Shown here: piece after piece, positions 24,701 through 36,800 of the stretch
Position numbering within the stretch: position 1 is the first letter of the stretch
Layout: each line of letters starts with the position of its first letter
NCBI GenBank assembly: GCA_035048815.1
Contig: JAUCBN010000024.1
Location: 4,152,001 to 4,216,000, forward strand
Length of the DNA stretch: 64,000 nucleotides
Origin: Abelmoschus esculentus
Lineage: Eukaryota; Streptophyta; Magnoliopsida; Malvales; Malvaceae
Direction: 5' to 3'
Made by a program: the position numbers and the translations under genes
Notes under the pieces: model-generated
Databases searched by the model: none
The model's input: only the letters and a program-made list of their open reading frames with translations
Told to the model about the DNA's origin: nothing

Positions 24701-25616
24701 CTATCGGAGGTGAAGGATTGACTAGAAATAATCCTAATGTCCGACCCAGAGAAGGAGATTGGATTTGTCCGGATCCTTTGTAAGTATATAATCTTCATAC
24801 CATGAATTTTGTTTAAAATTTCCCTCTTCTGACTGCTTTTACATTCTTGCTCTTGTTTCCCTGTTTTCTTCAATCAGTTGAGACACATTTTCTCTGTTTC
24901 GTGTACTTTAAAATTCAAAAATTCAAAACCGTAGTCAATTGTTGAAATATTTTTGTAAAGTTTTGTCCTGCACGTTACATTTTATATCTTACCAATTACC
25001 TTGCTGTAGATGTGGAAACTTAAACTTTGCAAGGAGAGAGTTCTGCAACAACTGCAAGAGATTTCGCTATGTGCCTGTGGGAAGTCCTCGTGGAGGCTAC
25101 CCTGGTCCCCCGCCATCACATGCACCTCCCAGGCACTTTCCTATGGATCTATCACCACCTCGCATGAATATGAATGGTGGCTTTAGGTCTCCTCCTCGTG
25201 GTTGGGCTAGGGACGGTCCCCGAGACTTTAGAGCTGCCGGTCCACCCCCACATAGGCATGAAGGTAGATTTTTTGATCATAGCATGCATAGAGATCGACT
25301 GGATTATCCAGACAACGACTACAGGGGGAGAAGTAGATTCCATAGGCCAATGCCAATGGGTTGGGGGCATAAAGATCATGGAAGGGATAACTTGTTCCAC
25401 TCAAGGAAAGAGTACGAGAGGCAACCACCATCTCCACCTCCGCTTCCACCACTACAACTTCCTCCCCTTGACAGACCACGTGATGTGAGAGAGAGGAGTA
25501 GGTCACCAATCAGGGGTGCCCCTCCACCAAAAGAACACCGTCGCAATATGTACCTGGAACGAGGAAGAAAGGATGTACGGGTCCTGGGCCGAGACAGAAT
25601 GAGAGATCCATTTTGA
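21748..25616 (+). CDS. RanBP2-type zinc finger protein, Arg/Gly/Pro-rich
   Basis: Three exons: 21748-21949, 24473-24779 and 25010-25616, giving 371 residues. The 2.5 kb first intron is large for a plant gene. A single RanBP2 (C4) zinc finger spans about residues 160-190, starting at GDWICPDPLC. Its cysteines follow C-x4-C-x10-C-x2-C and the finger is split across exons 2 and 3. Such fingers often bind single-stranded RNA. The rest is low complexity: GGRGRGR near 35, RYRGSSPP and GGGRQRSS before the finger, then PPPSHAPP, SPPRGW, a PPSPPPLPPL run and RSRSPIRG, ending in a basic tail. This suggests an RNA-associated nuclear protein, but that is inference from composition and finger type. The protein resembles plant zinc-finger Ran-binding family members of unknown role. 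Confidence 0.88.
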
Positions 25617-27095
25617 GCAAAGCCAATGGGTAGAATCTTTCATATTGGTGTGCAGTTGGACGTAAAATTTGTTGTTTGGATTTTGTAGGTGGTTCCAAAT
25701 AAATTGGGATCCAACCTTTGTGGTTGGGAAGTGTTGAGAAGACAAGTAGGACTTCGTTCTCTGTGCTTTAGTCATATTTTCAGTTGACAGTTCAATTCAT
25801 TCTTTAGCAGATCCTGCCATTTGAGCCTGGGTATAGTTTGGGGAAAGTGACATATATAGGAGAAATTGTTTCACCAAGAGCTATTTTATAAGCCAAGTTC
25901 AGGGAGAAAAGAATCCAGCAAACTTGATCATCTTTCGGGGATAAAAAAGGAATGTCATTGGAATCAGCAGAGAGACAAATTCAGGAGAAGAAACAGAATT
26001 GAAGACTGACAAAGACTATTCTCCATTTAAATACAGAACCATGCGGTATTTTATTTCTTTTAAACTGCCGTATGATATATTTCTAAATGAATTAACAGTA
26101 AGTTTTATAATGTGTTAGTGAGACCAATCATTAAAAATACTTATCATTTATTTATGTTATATTTTTTAAGTAAATCTTTACTTGATTTTTTTTAAAAAAT
26201 AAATTAACGATAAATATAAATAAAGATTTATTTAAAAAATATTACATGTAAAAAATATGAGATGAATGATTTTTAGTGATCGATCCATGAATAATGTGAA
26301 ACGTACCCATAATATAATTTTCCTAATCTGGTCCGATTGTTGATTTAAAATATCTTTGAACTCCAGCTAATTATTCATCTCATATCTTGTTAAATCAAAT
26401 TTTAACTTCTTAACTATTAATTAGTTTACGTTAAGTCTTAGATTTTGAAAAATAACTCCATTTCGAACCTCCATCTGAACCTGTAAAAAATCAATTAAAA
26501 TATTGAGTTGATTATTTGTACATTAAACTGTACCAGCAAAGATTGGTGTTTGATTTGTGCCTTTGCAGAAGGCATGTCGAAATTAGAATATGATAAAATT
26601 CGACTAAAAAAAGTATATTATTCGATTCAATTCAAAGTAGAAAATAATTCACTTTAATTCAATCCAAAATTTTTAAATAAAATTTAAATTATAAAAATAA
26701 AAATCTAAATAACTCAAAACTTTTAATAATCAATTTATTAAATTTTCGTATTCTAATTTTTCTGATATACTGTATGACATGTAAAAATATATTATATGAC
26801 ATTTAAATATATAAAGATATAATAATATCTATGTTGTATATGAATATAAAAAATATTATAATATTATAAATATTTATAATTAAATATATATAAAAATTCA
26901 ATTCAAATTGAATTGAAACACTACAAATATCATTATTCTTTTTATGTTATGAAAATAGTCACGTTAAACTCCATATCCTACCAATATCATAATTCCTATA
27001 GCTTTCAACCACTAGGGAAAATAAAAGAGAAACGGACATTTTACCAGGAAACCAAATCATTATTGCTTTCACAACTAGGGGTAGATTTCTGGGCT
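25617..27095. other. Intergenic between two convergent genes; contains a MITE
   Basis: About 25617-26080 is the likely 3' UTR of the zinc-finger gene. A MITE lies at 26118-26290. About 26580-26930 is an AT-rich decayed repeat with ATTCAATTCAAA motifs at both ends. About 26990-27095 probably belongs to the AIM1 3' UTR on the minus strand. Confidence 0.5.
26118..26290. mobile_element. MITE with inverted repeats (copy 2)
   Basis: Left arm about 26118-26182 and right arm about 26221-26290 are imperfect reverse complements. The left arm shares GTGAGACCAATCA and AAGTAAATCTTTACTTGA with the element at 11508-11673, so the two belong to one family. The loop is short and there is no coding capacity. 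Confidence 0.55.
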
Positions 27096-30000
27096 TTACA
27101 GCCTTGACTTGGATGTTGCAGATGAACTCTACAAACAGAAAAAAAAAATCAAATCAAATAATAAATGAAGCTAAATAACATCCTAAAACAAATGATTTTA
27201 CAGAGATCAAATGAGACACAACAAGACTACGCAAAACCGAAATTACCCAGAATCGTTTTAATCCTTAAACCGAAAGATTAAACACGCCAACCAAATTAAG
27301 ACTCGATCAACGGTACTAAATGATACTCCTAAGTAACTGTAGTAATGATGCATAAAACTGAATCAAAATCCCATGTATTGAACTGAACTGCTCCAAATAA
27401 GCTTTTCCCTCGTATATTGCTTGTTATATTGTGTTTGATAAATATTTTTCATCCATGCATAGAATTGGATACCGACTAAAAACGAAGCGGATCTTACCAA
27501 TGGGATGCCCTTAATGGCTCTTTCTTCCAAAAACTTCGATGGTTTGTAGAAGCCGCCGTACATTTCTGACCATTTCTTAAGACTTCTGTATACATGGTTT
27601 GCCCCTACTGTATCTGCCCAAAATACTATGCCACCACTGCCCAAAATAAGAAGATACCAATCACTGTCAGATGTGGGTGAATTATTCCCCTAAATAATGA
27701 TTTAATGCAACATGACCAAACATAAATATCCTCATTTAAACTGAAGTAAATGACGAAGACTTACCGATAAGATGGGAAGCTCATTCCAAGAACAGATGCA
27801 ATATCAAGGTCAGATGCACGAACCACAATCCCTTCATCGAGAACCTGACATGCCTCATTGACTACTGGGAAAAGTAACATCTCCAAAATTTCTTTATCAG
27901 TAACCGAAATAGCCTGTTGAACAATTGCAACAATGATACATTAGATATTTTACCTACAAAGGCCAAAGAAAAAGTGATTGCAGTTGTCATCAGTCTGTCT
28001 TGTATAGCTTGCTGCCAATTACCATAGAAGTAAGTTATGTATTCATATCATGCTCATGCATCATAATCTAGTTTAAAGAATTATATTTTTATGACTTTTG
28101 GAATGTTAATAATTTATGTACATAGATTTTACCATGTTTGTGTTTTTGTTCAATTTCATATTTTTTGTGTCGTATTGAGATCTGTCTCCTGTTTTAGTTA
28201 TTTTCTCTCGTCGTGTAATTGAAATGTTTCCAAAATTAACATGTCATTGGAGTGATAAATCTTAAAGTTAGCCATCAATGAACAAAATTCCATGCCTATA
28301 GATTATAGAGTTATCTTTGGAAGCAGGAGTACTTACCTTTCCGGCGGGCATGATATTGGTAATCCGTCTAGATTCTTCAATAATAGGCAACACAGAAGGA
28401 TCAGGCTTTGGTTTGCTTCCCTTCTCATAAATATAGTATCCTTTCCCATTGTTTTTCCCTGAAATACCGAAAGTTAATGAAATGTCAAACGACCCAAAAA
28501 CAAAGGAACATACATGACAACACTATTATGAGGGGGGATGCCACAGGAACACAATTTTTAGTATTCATTTACCATTACGCCCATTTTTAACTAGAAGTTC
28601 AACCAATGGAGATTTGAACACTTGATCTGAGAATGCCTTTTCATATTCTTTCTCAACAGCCATGCCCAGTCCATAGCCAGTTAAGTCTTGAAGCCTGCAA
28701 TATTGCAAATCAGAAGCATAACTTATCAGCTATCACCATGTATCCAGAATATACCAGAGGATATAAGTTGGTGTGCTTTGCTTCAAACAAATCACCAGTC
28801 AGATGAACTGAAATCCAATAGTTACTTTAACTTTAAGCTCGACTGATCTGTTCCCCTAAGCTATTAATGGCATCTAGATATTAATATATAAGCATCAGTT
28901 GTGCTGCCCCTGGTGCAGAAGCAGATGCACCAATATGTGGCAACTCTTTTCTTCTTAGGTTTTCCAGTTATGCAAGGATGATACCTAGCTTTTCAATTGC
29001 AGAAGCATATACCGCAATTAAATCATCAGAGAGACAAGCTACAATCAAGATAAATGACAGTTCCATGACAAATATTTGATTGATTTACTCGCCGTTAAAA
29101 TATACCGCACTTGGAAAAATGCCTACTCAAATCATGAAAAAGATATCCAATGCTCAAGGGGTTAAAGAAAGAAGATTACTGGAAAGGGCCCATAGGAAGG
29201 CCAAAATTGCTGATCACCCGGTCAATCCTGAATGCATCGACACCTAAATTGACCAATAAATGTGCACCTTGCGTATAGGGGAAGAATGTCCGATTAACTG
29301 CGAAGCCAGTGCAGTTACCAACCACAACAGGAACTTTCTTTATTACTTTGCCAACTGTCATAAGATCAAGAATTATTTGTGGGGAAGTTTTTTGTGTTCG
29401 CACAATCTCCAAAAGAGGCATCAGATGGGCAGGACTGTTTAAGAAAGACAAATCGGACAAGCAAAAAAAAGTCGGTTCAATAAGAATCCATATCAAACAA
29501 TATATCAATTAAGTAATGAGCATACATAGTACAAACTGTAGTGCAATTATATCCAAAAACTACAAATTCAGTTAAGTATTGAGCTATGGCCTATGGCAGT
29601 CATGTGACCAACTCATTTTCTGTAAGCCCTAGATTCAATTCAGTATCATCACTCCCTTAAATATTCATTTCTTTAAGCTCTGCAAAAAGAAAAATCATAC
29701 ATCTTCTGCCATTCATAATTTATCCAAGGACCGGAATCAATGTTTGTAAATTTTCTGTAGTGTGAAGAGAAGAGGGGAAAAAATACACAGCATGTGAAAA
29801 GAATTCAAATTTCCATCGACCCTAGGACCGTACGCATAAGAAACACACAACATATGGGATCCCCCAAAGACATTCTAGTGCTGTGCCAAACAAAAAAGTT
29901 AAACGCAGTAAAAAGAAGAGTGGTAAAGTTAGAGTCCAAAGGACCTTCTGTTCATCAGCAACGTTACAGCATCCCAGAAAGGATCTCTTTGAATTGGACG

Positions 30001-33000
30001 ATTCTTATAAGCATGACTAAAGCATAACTACAGATTACTCCTACTAGAATTAAAAAGAAAAAATGCTAAGATATTTTATCATTGAAGAGAAAGTTTACAT
30101 CTTGGCAAATATTATTTTGTGCACATAATTTATAAAGGTAACATAGACAGGTTATCTAAAATCATTCGCCACTCCAGCAGAAATCTTTGTTGCTCTCAAT
30201 ATCCATGAGGGCCACAAGATGCAAGACAAAGGGACATAGCACCAAAAGTACTGAAATGTAATGCCACTAAAAGTGGCATGGGGATTTAGATGTTAGCTTC
30301 CGCCGTATATAAGGAAGTGTACGATAGAGAATTAGAAAGGCAAGAACACAACAGCAAGCAAGCGAAGAAAGAATTGATAGCCTGAAAAGCTGAGCTCCTA
30401 CAACACGATCTAATTTATTTCCTCCAATTAAATAGAGGTCAATGTGGATGTGTTTGGAAAGGTTCTTTAAAATCATTCACCAGTCCAGCAGAAATTTTAA
30501 CTCTCAACATTCATGAGAGCCACAGATGCACGAAAACGGCCGTAGAACCAAAATGTAATGTCATTCAAAATGTCATGGAGGATTTAGATGTTAGATTCTT
30601 CTATCTATGGAGAAACATATGAAAGAGAATTTGGAAGACAATAACAAAGCAGCAAACACGGTAAAATAAATTTGATAACCTGAAAAAATGAGCTCCTATG
30701 ACACGGTCTTCTGATTTTATTTTTTCTCCAATTAAATTGAGGTCAATAAAGGATGTGTTTGTTGCCAAAATACAGTGAGGAGGACAAGTCTTCTCTATCT
30801 CACTGAATATTTTTTGCTTTAAAGGGACATTTTCATTAACAGCCTGCAAATAGAAACAAAATTAGAAATATTTTCATTGCAATCCTTCAATATCAGAAAA
30901 ACGCAAGTTAGAGCATAGAGACTAGAGATAGACAAAATATGAGTCTATATAATTATAATATTTTATGTGTGGCCAGGTGGTGGCTATCAATAGTTCCAAA
31001 ATGTTACAAATACCATAAAACGGATCACCTCTATGACCATGTCTACATCTTTAAATTCAGCATAATCCAAAACTCCTTTAAGCATTGAGATAGCTTTTTC
31101 TGCCCTATCTTTTGTCAGTTTTCCCCTAGTTGCTAAACCTCTAACATTTGCTGCCAACAAAAATAAGAAAATATAAGAAGAAAGATATTAAATTTCTATA
31201 ACATGCAACATAGATATCTTAGCGCATTCATTAAGATTATATTTTAAAATAAGAACTAAAACATTATAATTTCTTTCCACTAAAAAAAATCATCAGTTTA
31301 TTGGCTTAAAACAGCCAATAACTATGAAATAACAACCTTCTATCGTTTTTATTCCCTTCAGGAGATATTCAGAGTTAACTTCCTTGAGGACAACAGATAT
31401 ATTGTTCGTAATAAGTGATGTAGCTATTACAGATCCCATTAGGCCTCCTCCAATAATAGCAACTTTCTTTACTTGCCTTGGTTTGAGGCCAATATCAGTA
31501 ACATTTGGCACCTGCAAAAATAATATCTCATTAAAAAAATTACCACAAAAGATCCCACTTAGTTGTGGGACTTCACTATCAACTTTAAAGTTGGAATTCT
31601 TCCACTGCTTAGAGACGTCCAACTACTTTATCAAGCAAGTGCATCATTCGTCAAATTTCTGCTAGAGGAATTAAACGAGAAAAAGGTGCAAAATGTTCCA
31701 GCCATTGGCAACTACCTTTGATGTAGCCCTCTGGGAAAGGAACACGTGAACAAGACCCCTTGCTGTGTCTGAAAGGACTATCTCCTTAAAAACTTTGGCC
31801 TCCTGCATAGATAAATTCCAATGCAAGAAATTAATATGAATAGCTACCTAGCTAGCTAAATGTTCAGGTACAGCTGAGAGATTCTTATAAGACTAAACAT
31901 TATCGCAGATAAGATTAAAGGGAAAGGATCCTACAAAATACATCATTGCATGCCCCAAAAGTTTGAGATACTATCATAAATAATTCATTACAAAAGAAGA
32001 AGAAGAAAACAGCATACACTTTTATACATAAACAACAAAACATCATAAGTGATTTCTTCAGCAAGGAAAACAACTATGCAAATAAATGCAATAGGGCTCA
32101 AAACCAAAAACTACCTTCAGAACTCCACTATATCCCCCATGGACAATACCTTCCTCAATAACATCTAGACATGTTCGATGATGAGGCAAATTTGGGGCAA
32201 TCTTTTTGGCTTGTAGTCTTGCAATTTTTAACACCTCCCATGCTTCAGAGAGGGATCCAATCTTGTCTGTTCTGTGAAGGGAACGCAACAACGGTTTACG
32301 TCTCTCTGCAATGTCCAAGGCCCATGCACGGGAAACTTTCAGCAAATCTTCAGAAGGGACAAGCGCATCAATAAGACCTAGCTTCTTCCCTTCTTCAGAC
32401 ATGATTGGCTTGGATGACTGCAAAGCATTATACTTGAATGAATTAGATTTACTAAGTGAAAAAATATTTTAAAGTTAAGTGGGTGGAAAATACAGCATTA
32501 GCTTAGGGTCTTATGATAAATAAGAGAAGTAGAGTCATTATTTAATCCAATCATAGTATTAGAACAATTAAAGCAATTAAACTCAATTATCTCAAACATT
32601 TTTCCATCAGAAAACGTTTCTAAATCCACTCAATCCATCCAGCAACCGGTTTACAGTGAAGGAATTAGAACTTAATGAAAACAATTTTAATAGGTAAAAT
32701 GACAATGCAGAATAAATTCTGCAAGGCGCTCCGAGTCACAAAAAGTCCCTAAGGCTGAGGCGAGAGGAGAAGGCGCTCGCCTTTCGTAGGCGATGTACGT
32801 TTTTTTTTCCAAAATTTATAAATTAACCATATGGCATATTTTGTGCTTAAAAACATAATAATTATATTATTGATTTTAAAAAAATAAAAATATTTTCTTC
32901 TTAAATTAAATAAGTTTGTATAAGAAAACAACCAAGCATGTATACTTTATACTTCTTAACATATTCGGGACATTGAAAACACTTGTTCACACTCTTAAAT

Positions 33001-34918
33001 ACTCCACACTCTTAAATACTTCAATCAAGTATTGTTCCATCCAATATACTCATTTCTTAAGAATTTTATCACAAAAATTACAAAGAAAATTATTTTATTT
33101 AAATGGTTTGGCTTTCCATGTTTCATTGTCGGAAAGGGATCGTTGATCCAGTTAAACTTGATCCCAAATTCATTATTTAAATTTTAAATAACCTAAAAAT
33201 CAAATTGTAATAATGGTCCTGCCATGGATCAAAATTAACGTGTTTTCACAAATATAGTTTTATTTTGATTTAAAAGGAAAATAGCCAACAATAATAGTAA
33301 TATTAAAAATAATAATAATAATAATAAATATTAAACAAATAATAATATACAATATTAATAACAATAGAATTAATAATAAGAAACAACAAAAATTATATAT
33401 AAGTAAATAATAACAATTATTTTAATAGTAATATTTAATAATAAATATAATAATACAATATAAAAAATAATAATTATAATTATAATAATATTTAAAATAA
33501 TATTAATAATAAAAAAACTAAAATAAAGGAAGAAAATAATGAACAATATGTAAAAAACGCTTCAGGGACAAGAGGCGTCACATAAAGTGCCTCACGCCTC
33601 ATGCGAAAGCGCTCTGAGACGCGCGCCTCCTGCATATCGACTCTCCTTAGTCCTCGGATGCGTTTGCCTCGGCGCCTCGCAGCGCCTCAAGCACGCCTTA
33701 AGAATTAGGAATAACAGGGTGTTAAAAAATACAAAAAGCGTCATAAGCATAGAGTATTACCAGCATCATTTCAATAGCCTTTGAAAGACCCACAAGCCTT
33801 GGGAGACGCTGTGTACCTTTAAAAGAACCATAGCATAACAAGTCAATCAGTGATTGAAAAGTACAAGCTAGCAGCTATCATCTAAATACAAAAGAATTGC
33901 CCGTCAACACGTCTTTTATCAACATATACTAGCGGGGTGGCTATACCTCCAAACCCAGGAATCACTCCAAGTGACAATTCGGGCAAGCCAAGTTGAGCTC
34001 TAGGGGCAGCAATACGTGCATGGCAACCCTGCATAAGAATAACACATAATAGACAGCTGAGCAGATTTACGATCAAGACAGACAATTAAAATATAAATTA
34101 AGAGAGAAAAGCACAAACCATTGCAAATTCTAAGCCACCTCCAAGAGCTAATCCTTCAACAGCTGCCACAACAGGCTTCTTGCAATCTGAGAGAATGAAA
34201 GTACGGCATAAGATGGCCATAAATAACAACCAAAAAAGAAAACTCAATAACTAAAGGAATCAGAAACCTTCAACAGCATTAGTAACAAGTTCCACAGATA
34301 CGTCAGGCATGATCAACACATCACCTGTTTAACAACCAATCAAATAGACAATTAGAGCCTGTAAACTTCCACTTATCACTAAATTTAAGTAATTCGATAA
34401 TAAATTTACCTCCCAAAAAAGTACAAACAGTCTAATTAATTGACTAACACTAACTAGCTCATACCGGTTCCATGAACTTTCTGCAAAACATTGATATCAA
34501 AACCACCAGAAAACCTTCCTCCCTTGCCTTCGTAAACCAATACAAAAATAATAATAACAAAAATTGAATCAATCAGTGAACTTCAAAGATTTAACATCCA
34601 AAATTCATCTTCAAAATTTTAAATGCTGATTCGATTAAAAACTCGAAACTCACCGGTAAGTACAATGGCTTTGACATCGTTTCTCCTGGTCGCCTCGGCG
34701 AATTTCTCCTTCAATCCATTGATTACTATGAAAAACGAAAACGAAAACGAAAATCAAATCAAAAATCAAGAACAGATAAAGAAATGAAAAACGAGAGATA
34801 AAGTTTCGCTGAACAAAGTTTTACTGGGAATAGCTAAGGCGTTGACGGGAGGGTTGGAGATGGTGATCACGGCAACGCCGTCGCTTCCGACCGCCATCAT
34901 CACTTGACTTCGCGACAT
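27096..34918 (-). CDS. AIM1: Peroxisomal fatty acid beta-oxidation multifunctional protein AIM1
   Basis: Eighteen minus-strand exons give 720 residues, as in AIM1 of other plants: 34825-34918, 34654-34725, 34465-34527, 34268-34324, 34119-34186, 33947-34028, 33761-33816, 32115-32417, 31716-31802, 31337-31511, 31029-31150, 30680-30843, 29180-29434, 28573-28694, 28337-28458, 27765-27913, 27498-27636 and 27096-27128. The protein joins 2-enoyl-CoA hydratase and L-3-hydroxyacyl-CoA dehydrogenase, two successive beta-oxidation steps. Hydratase domain about 10-200: catalytic Glu115 (GGGLEFAM) and Glu135 (LGLPELSLG), 20 residues apart as expected. Dehydrogenase domain from about 308: NAD motif GGGLMG at 315-320, then FFSPAH and GNCTGFAVNR. 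The last exon is only 33 bases and supplies SSSATSKSRL, ending in the peroxisomal signal SRL. Overall similarity is closer to AIM1 than to MFP2. The 1.3 kb intron 32418-33760 holds repeats. Confidence 0.95.
30156..30762. repeat. Tandem duplication of an AIM1 exon end plus intron (two units)
   Basis: Unit A at about 30156-30467 and unit B at about 30468-30762 share the order AAAATCATTC.CCA.TCCAGCAGAAAT, CATGAG.GCCAC, a GGATTTAGATGTTAG block, then the coding stretch that starts at GAGCTCCTA. Unit B holds the 3' part of the real exon 30680-30843. Unit A holds a decayed copy of that exon end within the next intron. Unit A's copy is diverged and has lost the upstream half, so it is not usable as an exon. 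Confidence 0.85.
32724..33715. repeat. GCCTCG-rich interspersed repeat inside an AIM1 intron
   Basis: The two ends are GC-rich with repeated AGGCG/CGCCT words (32724-32800 and 33555-33710), and the core is AT-rich with many ATAATAATA runs. The ends read towards each other as rough inverted repeats. It lies in the 1.3 kb intron and probably accounts for that intron's size. No target duplication was found and the class is unknown. Confidence 0.5.
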
Positions 34919-35159
34919 CGCTCCTTCTTACCTTTTTGCTCCAAACCTGTTTTTTTTTGTTGTTGTTACTTTTAAGCGACCAAAAGCACGCTTTTATTAG
35001 ATTTTTTGTTTTTGTTTTTTATTGTTTTTCAAGTTAGTTTTTCTGTGGTAACTCAAAAACTAGAACTTTTGGTTTTTGAATTAGATAAATTAGATTTAAA
35101 ATAAATAATTTTTTATTATATTATTAAAATAATATTTATATATATAATTATAAAATAAT

Positions 35160-35950
35160 GATTCAAAGGTCTAATAAGCCTTTAAATTTTTATAAAAAAA
35201 TTAATTAAGCCCTTAAATTTTTTTATACTCAATTAAGCCCTTAAACTCAAAAAAAAAAAAAATCAATTCAGCCCTTAAACTTTTTAACACCCAATTAAGC
35301 TCTCAAACTCAAGAAAAAGAAATCAATTTCACCCTTTTACAAACTTTAACCGTTAACTTTAATCTTTTTTATTTTTTATTTTTTATTTTTAACACATGTT
35401 GCAACAAAATAACACTACTTTTTCGTTTTTAGGAATTTTTAAAATTATATAAAAATTATAAAAAAATATTTTTAAAATATAAAAAATTAATTTTAAAATT
35501 TAATTTAAAATGATAATTAATATTTTTTTAAAAAAATTAAAAAATAAAAAATAAAATATTATTTTACAATTATAAAAAAATATTTTTATATTTTTAAATA
35601 ATTTAAATTTTCAATATTTTTATAAAATTTTTAGATTTTTTATATATTTTTAAAATTTTAAAATTTCTTAAAAACGATAAATGGTATTATCTTGTCGCGA
35701 CAATGTTAAAAAAATTATAAAAAAACATTAAAGTTAACGGTCATAGTTGGTCAAAGGGTCAAATTAATTTTTTTCTTGAGTTCGAGGGTTTAATTAGATG
35801 CAAAAAAGTTTAAGGGCTTAATTGATTTTTTACAACAGTTTAAGGACAATTAATTTTTTAGTGAGTTTGAGAGCTTTATTGTATGCAAAAAATTTAAAGG
35901 CTTAATTGATTTTTTTCACAAAAGTTTAAGGGTTTATTGAACCTTAAGCC
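35160..35950. mobile_element. Foldback element with long inverted repeats (MULE-like)
   Basis: About 390 bases on each side are imperfect reverse complements. The left arm carries repeated TTAAGCCCTTAAA words and CCGTTAACTTTAAT, and the right arm carries their complements (TTTAAGGGCTTAATT, ATTAAAGTTAACGG). The element is flanked by the identical 9-mer TAAAATAAT (35151-35159 and 35951-35959), which fits the 9-bp duplication of Mutator-like elements. There is no coding capacity. As RNA it would fold into one long hairpin. Confidence 0.75.
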
Positions 35951-36009
35951 TAAAATAATATAGTGTGGTCGAAAAAAGTGATTTTACTAAACGTTAGGCT
36001 CATACAATT

Positions 36010-36135
36010 ACGAAGGTTTAGTAGCTAATATAAAGTGTACACGGTAGATTAACTCTAATGATCAATTAATTATTAGTAGTAGCTAATATAGAGTGTACAC
36101 GGATAGATTAAACGTAATGGTCGAATAATTATTAT
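36010..36135. repeat. Short tandem duplication
   Basis: Two copies of about 63 bases start with TAGTAGCTAATATA.AGTGTACACGG, followed by TAGATTAA and AATTATTA. They differ by a few substitutions and small indels. Function unknown. Confidence 0.75.
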
Positions 36136-36729
36136 AGTAGTTATTAAATTTTGTTAATTGTAAATTAAATAATAAAAAACAATTAATTATTAATTATTAA
36201 ATAAAATTAATTTATAATTTATTATAATTTTTGGCTATTTATTTTTTTAAAAAATAATATAATTATTTTTATAAATAATATATTAAAAATTTTGTAAAAA
36301 TATTTAAATAAAATATTATAACCACTTACGTCATAATAAAAAAATTCCTTATATACAATAAAATTTTAACACAAAGAAAACATACAGACTTTATAGTATT
36401 TTAAAATTTAAAAAAATTACAACATATAATACTGTAATAATAATAATAAGTTGTATCAGTACACATGCCTAAAAATACAGGTTTAGAAATCTTCTTTAAC
36501 CTGTATAGTTAAGTTCCAAAACGTTCTTACAATTTATTTAAAATGTAATAAATATATTTTTAAATTTTCGCATTTGCAACTTTCAAATCTTGATTTAATA
36601 TTAATAGAATTTTAAAGCTTAAAATCTAACTCAAGTAGCCCACAAGCATAAATCACACAAAGCTAACATTTTTATGAAATTCATGAAATAAAAGAGTAAA
36701 AAATATACTGATCTCAAGTAAATAAATCT

Positions 36730-36800
36730 GCACGAATTATCTAGTCTCATCGGTTGAAGGAATAGTTGTTGTTTATGGAGGTTACGGGTTCGAGCACCAA
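36730..36800 (+). repeat. Possible tRNA-derived SINE head
   Basis: TCTAGTCTCATCGGTTG resembles a Pol III A box. GGTTACGGGTTCGAGCACC, about 30 bases further on, contains a good B box (GGTTCGAGC). No cloverleaf can be drawn, so it is not a functional tRNA; a SINE head is the simplest reading. The 3' limit is unclear. Confidence 0.4.

Noticed and set aside
27363..27635. AIM1 C-terminus read through to the stop at 27363
   Set aside because: The family ends shortly after KGIPL. A donor follows exactly there and a downstream acceptor gives the expected peroxisomal tail, so the read-through is at best an intron-retention form.
30267..30476. Extra AIM1-like exon
   Set aside because: It is a diverged half-copy of exon 30680-30843 made by tandem duplication and cannot be joined in frame without repeating conserved residues.
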